Source: an uncultured Lachnospiraceae bacterium (GTDB lineage Bacteria; Bacillota; Clostridia; Lachnospirales; Lachnospiraceae). From it: a stretch of DNA of 64,000 nucleotides. How positions within the stretch are numbered: position 1 is the stretch's first letter; each line of letters begins with the position of its first letter. A program made the position numbers and the translations under genes. Below the pieces are notes generated by a model, which was not told where the DNA came from, searched no databases, and saw nothing but the letters and a program-made list of their open reading frames with translations. Below are positions 40,333 to 49,066 of the stretch, one piece after another. Where the stretch lies: positions 62,001 through 126,000 of the forward strand of contig CAJULP010000047.1 in NCBI GenBank assembly GCA_910587295.1, written 5' to 3'.

Positions 40333-41784
40333 TTACGGACAATATGCGAAAGTTGTGCCTAAGCGGATTTGAAATCCAAGTGCCTGATACATTCCTTCAT
40401 CACAGGGTGCGCAACAGACAGTCAGGCTTGCCATACCGTTTTCCATGCACCATTTCTGCGCTGTCTCAGCCAGTTTCCGTGCAATGCCCTTTTTCCGGAA
40501 CACGGGCTCAATATAAAAATCCTCAAATACACCGGTATCCGTGCAGGCAAACGTGGAAAAGCTTCCTGCCACACTGCACATCCCTACGGCACGGTAACCG
40601 CGTTTGGCAATAAAAAACCTGATCTTTCCGCTGCGGATGGCCTGGATAAGCCTGTCCCAAGCATTTTCATCCGGCAGCTCTTCGCCAATCTCTTTTAAAA
40701 ATCCGTTTTCCAATTTTTTAAGCTGCCAATCCTCCGGGTCTTTTAGGATTTCAACGGTGATCGGAACATCACCTTCCGGAGGCAGGATCATCAATGGCTC
40801 TCCCCACTCGTCAAAGCCATTTTTCATAAAACCAACGCATTCCCAGAAATGCAGCCGCCTTTCATTTCCGCCATAATTCAGCTCTGCATAAAGCGCGTTA
40901 TTATCTTTCATCCAGTTAAGAAGCGCCATGGCACATTTCGTTCCGGTTCCATTCCCTCGAAATTCCGGATAGACACAAAACTCCAGAATAAAGCATTTGC
41001 CATCCTCTGAATTGTAGATCACCGGCAGGGCAAAACCAATATCCTGGCCGCCATCACAGAAAAACAAATAATGGCACCGGTCCTTTAATCTGTCATGGAT
41101 TTTTTGTATTTGGACGAAGTATTCATCACCAAGAAAATATGCCCTGTCCTTATCATCCGGATCCGGAAAAATATCCCGTTTAAAATAGTCATGAAGCTGC
41201 CCCCAGAAAACTTCCCTGTCAGCCTCGGTGACTGCCTTGCGGATCGTGATCTGATCTTCATGGATGGTTCTCTCCATGATAAGGTACGAAGAAAAATCAT
41301 TGGGAATTTCTTTGCCATTCCAAGTAAGACCATTTTTCATCCAAAACCCTTTGCTTTGCGGATTCCCGTTATCAATGCCAAGCCGCAGCTTTTCAAATCC
41401 CAGCCGTGCCAGATACGCAATACTGTCAGAAATAATAGCCGTACCGATGCCTTTTCCCTGGAAATCCACATTCATGGCAAAAAAGCCGACGTGGGCTGTT
41501 CCCTGCCGGGGATAATGTACGATTAAATCCATAACGGCAATCAAGGTTCCCTCCTGAAAAAAACCGATATAATGCTTATCTTCATACCCTTTTCCAGGCG
41601 GAAGCGCCTGCATGTCTTCCCGGATACTTTCAATCGTCACCATGGGCGGATGATATTGATAAAAAATCGTATTGTGCCTTAAAACTTCATAAACCGCCGC
41701 CATATCTTCCGGATGCAGGTAACGCACGGCAAATTGCCGTGAAAGCTGCCGGATATCGAAATCTTTCATTCCTAAGTCTTTCAT
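40333..41784 (-). CDS. Protein with three tandem GNAT acetyltransferase domains
   Basis: A 483-residue protein. Three acetyl-CoA-binding motif A segments can be seen: NVDFQGKGIGTAI (about 105-117), VYPEFRGNGTGTKCAM (about 271-286) and IEPVFRKKGIARKLAE (about 425-440). Each lies in a domain of about 150 residues. Most GNAT proteins have one domain and some have two. Its likely role is N-acetylation of a small molecule or protein, but the acceptor is unknown. The first ATG is used with AGGGGA upstream. Confidence 0.83.
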   Translation of the reverse strand: MKDLGMKDFDIRQLSRQFAVRYLHPEDMAAVYEVLRHNTIFYQYHPPMVTIESIREDMQALPPGKGYEDKHYIGFFQEGTLIAVMDLIVHYPRQGTAHVGFFAMNVDFQGKGIGTAIISDSIAYLARLGFEKLRLGIDNGNPQSKGFWMKNGLTWNGKEIPNDFSSYLIMERTIHEDQITIRKAVTEADREVFWGQLHDYFKRDIFPDPDDKDRAYFLGDEYFVQIQKIHDRLKDRCHYLFFCDGGQDIGFALPVIYNSEDGKCFILEFCVYPEFRGNGTGTKCAMALLNWMKDNNALYAELNYGGNERRLHFWECVGFMKNGFDEWGEPLMILPPEGDVPITVEILKDPEDWQLKKLENGFLKEIGEELPDENAWDRLIQAIRSGKIRFFIAKRGYRAVGMCSVAGSFSTFACTDTGVFEDFYIEPVFRKKGIARKLAETAQKWCMENGMASLTVCCAPCDEGMYQALGFQIRLGTTFAYCP

Positions 41785-41826
41785 TTTCTGTCACTTTCCC
41801 CTGTCTCTTATGGCTGTATGAACCTC

Positions 41827-43119
41827 TTACCTCTTAGCCAGTTCTTCCGTAATCTCTTCCCAGCTGACGCCTTTTTCCACCATAAGGACCATCATATGGT
41901 ACAAAAAGTCGGCGATCTCGTATTTGATCTCATTGGCATTGGGATTTTTGGCGGCAATGACGATCTCCGTTGCTTCCTCCCCCAGCTTTTTCAGAATCTT
42001 ATCAATGCCCTTATCAAACAGATAGTTGGTATAAGATCCTTCTTTGGGATGCACTTTCCGGTCTTTGATCACCCCAGACACTGACTCAAACACAGTAAGC
42101 GGATTGGTCTCGTCATATTCTTTTTTCATGATCTCATTGAAAAAGCAGCTGTGATTTCCGGTATGGCATGCCGCCCCCACCTGGGCCACCTTGGCAAGAA
42201 TGGTATCTTTATCACAGTCTGCCTTCATTTCCTTCACATATTGGAAATGCCCGCTGGTCTCCCCTTTGATCCACTGCTCTTTCCGGCTTCTGCTGTAATA
42301 GGTCATACGGCCGCTTTTTATGGTATGCAGATAAGCCGCCTTATTCATATAGGCGACCATCAGCACTTCACGGGTCTTATAATCCTGTACCACCACCGGC
42401 ACAAGTCCGTCGGAATTAAGGGTAAGTTCTTCCCACTTGATCTGGGGCTCGAAAGTTTTGACGGCTACGCCGTTACCGGCACACAGGTCTTTGATATCGT
42501 TTAATTCCTTCACATTGGCGTTAATGGCAGGGCCGGTGACACCGGAAATGATCTGGCAGGATAACAATTCAATGATTTTATCCAAAGAAACCTCCGGCAG
42601 CGTAACGACCACCGGAAGCGGAGAAACTTCCACCGCCTGCTTGATCGTCTTTTCATTGACCAGAATGATTTCACTGACTAATTCGGTCAGCACTTGCGCA
42701 TTGGCTTCTATCTCAGCGGCGTCCGCAATACAGGCAATAATTTTTTCCTTCCCGAACTTCTGGGATACCTCTTTTGTGATTTCCACGTTCCCCTCTTTGG
42801 AATAATTAAGGACTGCCTTTGCACAGCCCGCATAGAGAAGCTTTTTCACATCCTCCATCCGCTTTACGTTCCCTGCGCCGGCCACGGGAACCTGTGCCTT
42901 GCTGCAGATATTTTTAATCACGTCAAGGGCTTCCTCGTGGGAGGCATCATCCGTTGAAAGGTCATAGACCAAAAGTTCATCGGCATTATTTTCCCCATAG
43001 CTTTTCGCCAGCCCGGCGGGGTCATCGCTTACCACGGTATCATTATCAAATCCGGAAACAGCTTTTTTGTTTTTTAAGTAAATACAGGGAATAAATTTTT
43101 TGTATGTAATGTCGCTCAT
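41827..43119 (-). CDS. hisI: HisIE bifunctional enzyme with N-terminal degenerate HisF-like barrel
   Basis: A 430-residue fusion acting on histidine steps 2 and 3. Residues 1-220 resemble the HisA/HisF barrel (PCIYLKNKKAVSGF, VAGAGNV, VTGPAINANV), but the usual catalytic Asp of HisF (CLDVK) is Tyr14. Residues about 226-335 are phosphoribosyl-AMP cyclohydrolase, with Zn ligands in CHTGNHSCFF and DCDKD. Residues about 340-430 are phosphoribosyl-ATP pyrophosphatase (LGEEATEIVIAAKN). Last in the his cluster. The barrel is probably structural or regulatory. Confidence 0.9.
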   Translation of the reverse strand: MSDITYKKFIPCIYLKNKKAVSGFDNDTVVSDDPAGLAKSYGENNADELLVYDLSTDDASHEEALDVIKNICSKAQVPVAGAGNVKRMEDVKKLLYAGCAKAVLNYSKEGNVEITKEVSQKFGKEKIIACIADAAEIEANAQVLTELVSEIILVNEKTIKQAVEVSPLPVVVTLPEVSLDKIIELLSCQIISGVTGPAINANVKELNDIKDLCAGNGVAVKTFEPQIKWEELTLNSDGLVPVVVQDYKTREVLMVAYMNKAAYLHTIKSGRMTYYSRSRKEQWIKGETSGHFQYVKEMKADCDKDTILAKVAQVGAACHTGNHSCFFNEIMKKEYDETNPLTVFESVSGVIKDRKVHPKEGSYTNYLFDKGIDKILKKLGEEATEIVIAAKNPNANEIKYEIADFLYHMMVLMVEKGVSWEEITEELAKR

Positions 43120-43133
43120 TATCTGTTTGTCCT

Positions 43134-43730
43134 TTATCCTAAGCTTCCTTTTGTGCTAAGTACATCCGTTAACCGTTCCTCTTTGGATACAGCCTGGTCT
43201 AATGCCTTTGCAAACGCCTTAAAGATTGCTTCGATCATATGATGTGTGTTAAACCCGGACAGCATCTTAATATGCAGGTTCATCCCGGCGCTGTATGATA
43301 CGGCATAAAAAAATTCCCGTACCAGTTCTGCGTCAAAATCCCCAGCTTTGGGTGTCTGAAACTGACAGTCAAACGCAAAATACGGTCTTCCGCACAGATC
43401 CACCGCACATAACGCAAGTGCATCGTCCATCGGAAGGATACAGGAACCATAACGCCTGATCCCTGTTTTATCTCCCGCAGCCTGCCGGATAGCCGTTCCA
43501 AGCACGATCCCGGCATCTTCCACGCTGTGATGACAATCCACATGAAGATCGCCGTTTACCGTAACGGCAAGGTCAAAAAAACCATGCCTTGCAAACCCTT
43601 CCAGCATATGATCAAAAAAACCAATCCCGGTTTCAATTTGGCTCTTCCCGCTCCCGTCCAGATTAAAAGTTAATGAAATATCGGTTTCTTTCGTCCTGCG
43701 GCTGATGCTTGCGCTGCGCTCCATCGTCAT
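43134..43730 (-). CDS. hisB: Imidazoleglycerol-phosphate dehydratase
   Basis: A 198-residue monofunctional HisB (no phosphatase domain). Manganese-binding clusters are visible: GFFDHMLEGFARHG, DCHHSVEDAG, and near the C terminus NTHHMIEAIFKAF. The start at 43730 (MTMERSAS) follows GGAAGG; an ATG two codons later is equally possible. Histidine step 6. It is 17 bp from hisD and 14 bp from hisIE. Confidence 0.93.
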   Translation of the reverse strand: MTMERSASISRRTKETDISLTFNLDGSGKSQIETGIGFFDHMLEGFARHGFFDLAVTVNGDLHVDCHHSVEDAGIVLGTAIRQAAGDKTGIRRYGSCILPMDDALALCAVDLCGRPYFAFDCQFQTPKAGDFDAELVREFFYAVSYSAGMNLHIKMLSGFNTHHMIEAIFKAFAKALDQAVSKEERLTDVLSTKGSLG

Positions 43731-43747
43731 TCCACCTTCCTGTACAA

Positions 43748-45040
43748 TCAATCTTCAAACCTTACTTTAATCGAGTTTGCATGTGCCGTCAAGCCTTCTT
43801 TTTCGGCAAACAGCTCAATATCTTTATGAGCCTTTAACAAGGCATCCCTGGAATAGGAAATGATGCTTGTTTTTTTCAGGAAATCATCCACATTCAAAGG
43901 AGAGAAAAAACGTGCCGTGCCGTTAGTCGGTAAAATATGGTTAGGCCCTGCGAAATAGTCTCCTAACGGCTCCGAGGAATATTCTCCCAGGAAAATGGCC
44001 CCTGCATTTTTGATCTTTGGCATAATCTCAAAAGGATTGGCCGTTAAAATCTCCAAATGTTCGGACGCAATCTCATTAACGGCCGCTATAGCCTGTTCCA
44101 TATCGCCGGCAACCAAAATGTACCCGTAATTTTCCAAGGATTTGGTTATGATCTCCCTGCGGGAGAGCTTTGCCACAAATCCATCTACTTCCTTTGACAC
44201 CTGGCCGGCTAACTTTCTGCTTGTGGTGATCAAGATTGCGCTGGCAAGTTCATCATGCTCCGCCTGCGAAAGCAGGTCCGCCGCCACATACCGCGGGTTT
44301 GCGGTTTCATCGGCAAGAACCAGGATCTCGCTTGGTCCTGCGATAGAGTCAATGCTCACATAGCCAAAACATGCCTTTTTAGCAAGGGCAACAAAAATAT
44401 TCCCGGGACCAGTGATCTTATCCACCTTCGGGATACTTTCCGTTCCAAACGCCATGGCGGCGATGGCCTGCGCACCGCCCGCTTTATAGATTTCAGAAAT
44501 GCCTGCAATATCCGCGGCAACTAAAGTGCCGGGGTTCACCTTTCCAGAAGCGTCGGGCGGCGTTGTTATAATGATCCTTGATACCCCTGCCGCTTTGGCG
44601 GGAAGCACGTTCATCAAAACACTGGAAGGATAAGCTGCCTTCCCTCCGGGCACATAAACGCCGGAAATTTCAATGGGCGTAAGCTTCTGTCCTAAAATGG
44701 TACCGTCCTCCCCGGGCAAAAACCAGCTGTTGTGCATTTGTTTTTGGTGGAACGCCATGATGTTTTCTGCCGCTTTTTTCAAAACCTCCACAAATTCCGG
44801 CGAAACCGTTTCATATGCCTGCCTAATTTCCTCCTTCGTGACGCGGATATGATCGGCCGTCAGCCTGCAATGGTCAAATTGTTCCGTCAGCGCAAAAAGC
44901 GCATCATCTTTCCCGTTCCTGACTTTTGCAATGATCTCATTTACAGTCTGCTCATATTCACCATAGCTGTTCGGGCTTCTTTTTAAAAGATTTTCCAGCA
45001 GATTACTTCTGGTTTCTTCTGTTAATTCAACGATACGCAT
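43748..45040 (-). CDS. hisD: Histidinol dehydrogenase
   Basis: A 430-residue NAD-dependent enzyme that oxidises L-histidinol to histidine. Hallmarks are VYVPGGKAAYPSSVLMN, the catalytic region in DLLSQAEHDELASAILIT and the GPNHILPTNGTARFFSPL motif. It overlaps hisG by 14 bp. Length and conserved sites are intact. Confidence 0.95.
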   Translation of the reverse strand: MRIVELTEETRSNLLENLLKRSPNSYGEYEQTVNEIIAKVRNGKDDALFALTEQFDHCRLTADHIRVTKEEIRQAYETVSPEFVEVLKKAAENIMAFHQKQMHNSWFLPGEDGTILGQKLTPIEISGVYVPGGKAAYPSSVLMNVLPAKAAGVSRIIITTPPDASGKVNPGTLVAADIAGISEIYKAGGAQAIAAMAFGTESIPKVDKITGPGNIFVALAKKACFGYVSIDSIAGPSEILVLADETANPRYVAADLLSQAEHDELASAILITTSRKLAGQVSKEVDGFVAKLSRREIITKSLENYGYILVAGDMEQAIAAVNEIASEHLEILTANPFEIMPKIKNAGAIFLGEYSSEPLGDYFAGPNHILPTNGTARFFSPLNVDDFLKKTSIISYSRDALLKAHKDIELFAEKEGLTAHANSIKVRFED

Positions 45041-45698
45041 TTATCTCATTTCCTTTCCCGCATAATTCTTTTAATTGTAGGATCAAAGACCTGATCCGAT
45101 CCGTTTCCATCTGCATGCTAACCTGATTGACGATCATCCTTGCCGATAAGGAACAGATCTCCTCATGCACCATAAGACCGTTTTCCTTTAAAGTGGAACC
45201 GGTCTCCACAATATCAACGATCACATCGGAAAGACCCACGATAGGTCCTAATTCCACAGAACCGTTTAACTTGATGATATCCACGGTCTGATGCTTTTTA
45301 TTATAAAAATAATCCCTTGCGATCAACGGATATTTAGTGGCTACCCGGATCCTTTCATGGTGGATCAAAAGCTCTTTGGCACTTTGGGGTCCGCAGACAC
45401 ACATCCTGCACTTGCCAAACCCCAGATCCAAGACCTCATAAACCCTGCGGTTTTCTTCCATGATGGTATCTTTCCCGACCACACCGATATCCGCGGCGCC
45501 GTATTCTACATAAGTAGGCACGTCAGGTCCTTTGGACAAGAAAAATTTCAGTTTTAATTCCTCATTGACAAAAATTAATTTCCGGGAACTTTTATCCTTC
45601 ATCTCCTCACAGGTAATGCCGATCTGCTCTAAAAGTTCCAATGTTTTATTTGCAAGCCGCCCCTTGCCAAGAGCAAAGGTCAGATACCGTTCTTCCAT
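45027..45698 (-). CDS. hisG: ATP phosphoribosyltransferase catalytic subunit, short form
   Basis: A 223-residue HisG(S) that begins histidine synthesis by joining ATP and PRPP. Motifs include FALGKGRLANKTLELL at the start, KGPDVPTYVEYGAADIGVVGKD and the PRPP loop VDIVETGSTLKENGL. The C-terminal allosteric domain of long HisG is absent, so it needs HisZ, whose gene lies 18 bp upstream. GGGGA nine bases before the ATG fits the start; the GTG three codons earlier is too close. Confidence 0.95.
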   Translation of the reverse strand: MEERYLTFALGKGRLANKTLELLEQIGITCEEMKDKSSRKLIFVNEELKLKFFLSKGPDVPTYVEYGAADIGVVGKDTIMEENRRVYEVLDLGFGKCRMCVCGPQSAKELLIHHERIRVATKYPLIARDYFYNKKHQTVDIIKLNGSVELGPIVGLSDVIVDIVETGSTLKENGLMVHEEICSLSARMIVNQVSMQMETDRIRSLILQLKELCGKGNEINAYR

Positions 45699-45716
45699 CT
45701 TATACACTCCCCTTTT

Positions 45717-46832
45717 TTATGTCTCCGGAATCAAGGAGACCATGATCCCGTTTTTGCGCAGTTTTCTTGCTTTGGCAAGCATTTGCTCATAATTTCCCGC
45801 ATGATAAATAAGTGTCTGCCCGCTGTCCTTTGGTGCGGCAATTCCACCTTTTTGTCTTTGCAGCGCAAGAAGCAGGTCATCCACCACCACCATGAAACCG
45901 ATAGCCGGAGCATTTTTCCCGAAATACCCCAAAAGCTTATCATACCTGCCGCCTTTGGCAATGGCATCACCCACTCCATAAGTGAAAATCTTGAAGATCA
46001 CGCCGGTATAATAATTGTATTTACTCAGCATCCCCAGGTCAAAAGATATATATTTTTCTACTCCGTATCCGCAAAGCACCTGATAGAGTTTTTCAAGGCG
46101 GAGAATAGCATTTAGAGAACGCTGATTTAACTCCATGCTTTTTGCCTGCTCTAACACTTCCACGGATCCAAAATGGTCGGAAGTCATTAAGATCATATTT
46201 TGGTGGTCCTCAGGGATTCCTTTTTCCATCAAAAGCTCTTCCGCACCAAATCGGTTTTTGCCCGAGATCAGTTCTCTGAGCTCTGACTCTGTCTCCTCCG
46301 AAAGACCGGCCTGGGAACAAAGTCCCTTAAAGTATTCTACCTGGCCGATGCTGACCTGAAAATCCAAAAGCCCAGCCTGGCATAGGGATTCCACCGCCAT
46401 GGCGATCATTTCACCGTCCGCCTCCACACTCCCGTCATTGATCAGCTCCGCCCCCATCTGAGTCGCTTCACATAATTTCCCCTGAAGGCTGCTGGTATTG
46501 GTGAAAGTATTCCCGCCATAGCAAAACCGGATAGGTACATCCTCATCCATAAAATATTTGGCAGCGCACCTTGCCATGGAAGGGGTGAAGTCAGGACGAA
46601 GAACTAAAGTATTCCCTTCTTTGTCAAAAAATTTATATAAGTCTTTGGAAGGCGTGGTGCCGATCTCCTTGGAAAAGACATCAAAAAATTCAAAAGTCGG
46701 CGTCTGGATATCCTGATAGCCGTACAGATTAAACTGTCTTCTGAGCTTTTCCTCCACACAGAGCTTTTGTGCATATTCTTTCCCATAAATATCCCTGACG
46801 CCTTCCGGCGTATGCAATAACTGCCTGTTCAT
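45717..46832 (-). CDS. hisZ: ATP phosphoribosyltransferase regulatory subunit HisZ
   Basis: A 371-residue paralogue of histidyl-tRNA synthetase that lacks the tRNA-binding domain and forms a complex with short HisG, giving feedback control. It starts LLHTPEGVRDIYGKEYA and carries class II synthetase-like motifs (VLRPDFTPSMAR and the KGGRYDKLLGYFG region). First gene of the his cluster, with a consensus promoter and palindromic leader upstream. Confidence 0.92.
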   Translation of the reverse strand: MNRQLLHTPEGVRDIYGKEYAQKLCVEEKLRRQFNLYGYQDIQTPTFEFFDVFSKEIGTTPSKDLYKFFDKEGNTLVLRPDFTPSMARCAAKYFMDEDVPIRFCYGGNTFTNTSSLQGKLCEATQMGAELINDGSVEADGEMIAMAVESLCQAGLLDFQVSIGQVEYFKGLCSQAGLSEETESELRELISGKNRFGAEELLMEKGIPEDHQNMILMTSDHFGSVEVLEQAKSMELNQRSLNAILRLEKLYQVLCGYGVEKYISFDLGMLSKYNYYTGVIFKIFTYGVGDAIAKGGRYDKLLGYFGKNAPAIGFMVVVDDLLLALQRQKGGIAAPKDSGQTLIYHAGNYEQMLAKARKLRKNGIMVSLIPET

Positions 46833-46863
46833 AGATTACCTCTTTTACTTTAATAATTTAAAG

Positions 46864-46887
46864 TGCTAATTCGCTGATGAATTAGCA
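46864..46887. promoter_or_regulatory. 24-bp palindrome in the his operon leader (operator or hairpin)
   Basis: TGCTAATTC-N6-GAATTAGCA forms a perfect 9-bp inverted repeat that spans about +10 to +33 from the predicted start site. A second AT-rich palindrome, ACTTTAAATTATTAAAGT (46847-46864), lies next to the hisZ ribosome site. They could be a repressor operator, an attenuator or a translational control hairpin. The leader is too short for a T-box. Confidence 0.5.
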
Positions 46888-46902
46888 TGTAAAACTATTG
46901 GT

Positions 46903-46931
46903 AGTATACAAAATACATGTTGGATTGTCAA
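46903..46931 (-). promoter_or_regulatory. his operon promoter
   Basis: Perfect TTGACA (46926-46931), 17-bp spacer and TATACT (46903-46908) on the minus strand. The -35 overlaps the TGA stop of recU (46928-46930), leaving a leader of about 60 nt before hisZ. Confidence 0.8.
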
Positions 46932-47467
46932 ATACTTTCTCTCTCTTCCACATCTTTTCGAAGAATATCCAGATAGGGAACAAAAATACCATGTTTTTTG
47001 GGCAGGATGTATTCCGGGTTCAATTCCTCAAACAAAAAGCTTTTCCGCCCCCCGTTTTGGGCACGTTCCCAAAAAAAGCGGAACATCTGGAAGGGAAGAT
47101 AGTAAAATAAATCCCTGTGTACAAAATAAATAAGAAAAAAAGCCACGCCGCCCTGTTTTTCAAACTGCTCCATGAACTGTACCTGATGGGCATGGGTATT
47201 TTGCAGGGCAAACCTGTCTATGGCGCATTCCTTGGCGTCAAAGCACACCGGGATTCCCTGTACCGCCCCAATATAATCAACGGTACTCTTCTGCTCAAAA
47301 TAAGCAAGAGTAATATGCCGTGTGGATTTGTCTATATTGATAGGGGTAATCGGCGTAGGGATCTTTTGGATCAGGGCCAGGCCGCTTTCCAAATATTTTT
47401 CATTTGTCCGGTTGATCAGATCCTCTAAGGTGGAACCCCGAAGCCCCCTTGAACTCCATGTTGCCAT
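46928..47467 (-). CDS. recU: Holliday junction resolvase RecU
   Basis: A 179-residue Firmicutes-type resolvase. It shows RGLRGSTLEDLINRTNEKY, the basic loop IQKIPTPITPI, active-site residues in VDYIGAVQG and CFDAKE, and the C-terminal aromatic region typical of RecU. It cuts Holliday junctions in recombination and chromosome segregation. It lies alone between rluA-type and his genes, without the usual penicillin-binding-protein neighbour. Confidence 0.9.
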   Translation of the reverse strand: MATWSSRGLRGSTLEDLINRTNEKYLESGLALIQKIPTPITPINIDKSTRHITLAYFEQKSTVDYIGAVQGIPVCFDAKECAIDRFALQNTHAHQVQFMEQFEKQGGVAFFLIYFVHRDLFYYLPFQMFRFFWERAQNGGRKSFLFEELNPEYILPKKHGIFVPYLDILRKDVEERESI

Positions 47468-47481
47468 TTTTTCTGCCTTCC

Positions 47482-48489
47482 TTATTCCATAATGTCATCC
47501 TTGTTTCCGCTGCTTTTTAAAATCAGGGAAAACTTCTCCGGAACAGGCGCCCTGAAACTTTTTTGGCTTAACGCTTCAAAAGGCGGCTTACAGGTTCCAA
47601 ACTCCAGCCTGCAGGCATACAGCATCTGGCTGCTAATCCGATACTTTTTTTTGTAAAGGTCATTCCAATTTCGGTCCCCGTATTTGTAATCCCCTAAAAT
47701 GGGATGCCCGATCCCGGCCATATGGATTCGGATCTGGTGCGGTTTTCCGGTGATAAGCTCTACTTCAACTAAAGTCTTATCCCCCAAATGCCGGATCGGA
47801 TAATATCTGGTCCTGATATAGGATGCTCCGTTCCCGTCAGCATCCGGCACCAGACGGACCTTGTTTTTTTCCTCGTCTTTTAACAGATATCCTTCCAAAA
47901 TCTCTTCCCTGTCAACACGTCCTTTTGCCAAAAGGCGGTAAAACTTTTTCACCTTACGGGTCCTTAAAAGCTCGTTCATATATTGGCCGCCCCGAAGAGT
48001 CTTTGCCCCGATCACAAGCCCGCAGGTATTGCGGTCAAGGCGGTTACAGACAGAAGGTTTAAAGGTGGATAACTGTTCTTTGGTGCATATGCCTTTAGAA
48101 AGAAGGCAGCCCACCATCCATTCGTTAAGTGACAGGTCGCCTTCCTTTGCTTTTTGGGAAAGGATATTTTCCGGCTTGTCCATGATAAGCACATCGTCAT
48201 CCTCGTAAATGATCGAAATGCCGGAAAGGGTCTTATAAGCCATATCATATTCATCTGACAAAGGTTTGTCATTCTGGAAATTACAGATGGTTTCCTCCGA
48301 AAGAAAAAAGCATACCCTGTCGCTTAGCGCAAGCATTTCTTTTCCTTCCGCTTTCTTCCCGTTTAAGGTAATATTTTTCTTTCGCAGCATCTTGTAAAAA
48401 AATGAAGACGGCGCTTGCGGCATATATTTATGGAGGAATTTATGAAGCCGTTGCCCGGCTTCATTCTGGTTTATGATCACTTCACGCAT
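47482..48489 (-). CDS. RluA-family pseudouridine synthase
   Basis: A 335-residue enzyme with an N-terminal S4 RNA-binding domain (about 10-75) and a catalytic domain whose Asp lies in NRLDRNTCGL. The motif HQIRIHMAGIGHPILGDYKYG is typical. Probably modifies uridines in 23S rRNA, like RluC/RluD, but target sites cannot be read from sequence. Confidence 0.92.
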   Translation of the reverse strand: MREVIINQNEAGQRLHKFLHKYMPQAPSSFFYKMLRKKNITLNGKKAEGKEMLALSDRVCFFLSEETICNFQNDKPLSDEYDMAYKTLSGISIIYEDDDVLIMDKPENILSQKAKEGDLSLNEWMVGCLLSKGICTKEQLSTFKPSVCNRLDRNTCGLVIGAKTLRGGQYMNELLRTRKVKKFYRLLAKGRVDREEILEGYLLKDEEKNKVRLVPDADGNGASYIRTRYYPIRHLGDKTLVEVELITGKPHQIRIHMAGIGHPILGDYKYGDRNWNDLYKKKYRISSQMLYACRLEFGTCKPPFEALSQKSFRAPVPEKFSLILKSSGNKDDIME

Positions 48490-48496
48490 GGTTCAC

Positions 48497-49066
48497 CTAC
48501 AGGGATATTTCATAAAGGACAATCCGGATCTCGTCATCCTTTGCCGGATTCCCTCCCGCAACTTTTTCATTTAAAAGCTTTAACTGATTGCAATATTTAT
48601 CTAACTGGTCTGTGACTGTCACGGCCACATCAGAAAAGCCGACCTGGCTTAACACGGACTTTATATGGGCTGCACAGGCCGCGCTATCACACGTTCCATC
48701 CTCCGTAAAGCCTAAAATAACGCGGTTTTCCACCACCATATGGCTTAAGGCAAAATTTTTCTGGTAGGAGGTAAAATACATGTCATACATGCCGACTAAA
48801 CGCCCTTCCGCAGCCAAAACCGCTTCACGGGCCTTCTGGCTGCAGCCGGATGCCCGCAGGTACATGATCGTGTTGACAAGGCTTTTGCATGCCGGAAGGC
48901 ATCCTAAGACGGCAACCACCGTAAACAGATTCCGCCTGGTGTGTGTCGCCAGGATTCCCGCCGTAAACAGGCCAAGCGGCAGGGCAAAAAAGATGATCGT
49001 ACGAAGAATCACCTGCCCTCTTTTGGTCTTTAAATATCCATAAGTTCCTTTTATTGCTTTTTTCAA
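48497..49066 (-). CDS. Hypothetical protein with two N-terminal transmembrane segments
   Basis: A 189-residue protein with hydrophobic segments at about 20-39 and 44-65, then a soluble alpha/beta domain of about 120 residues. I do not recognise the domain. Its ATG overlaps the upstream radical SAM gene stop by 4 bp (ATGA), so the two are translationally coupled. Confidence 0.72.
   Translation of the reverse strand: MKKAIKGTYGYLKTKRGQVILRTIIFFALPLGLFTAGILATHTRRNLFTVVAVLGCLPACKSLVNTIMYLRASGCSQKAREAVLAAEGRLVGMYDMYFTSYQKNFALSHMVVENRVILGFTEDGTCDSAACAAHIKSVLSQVGFSDVAVTVTDQLDKYCNQLKLLNEKVAGGNPAKDDEIRIVLYEISL

Noticed and set aside
46833..46902. T-box riboswitch in the his leader.
   Set aside because: The leader is only about 60 nt and lacks the T-box sequence and specifier loop.
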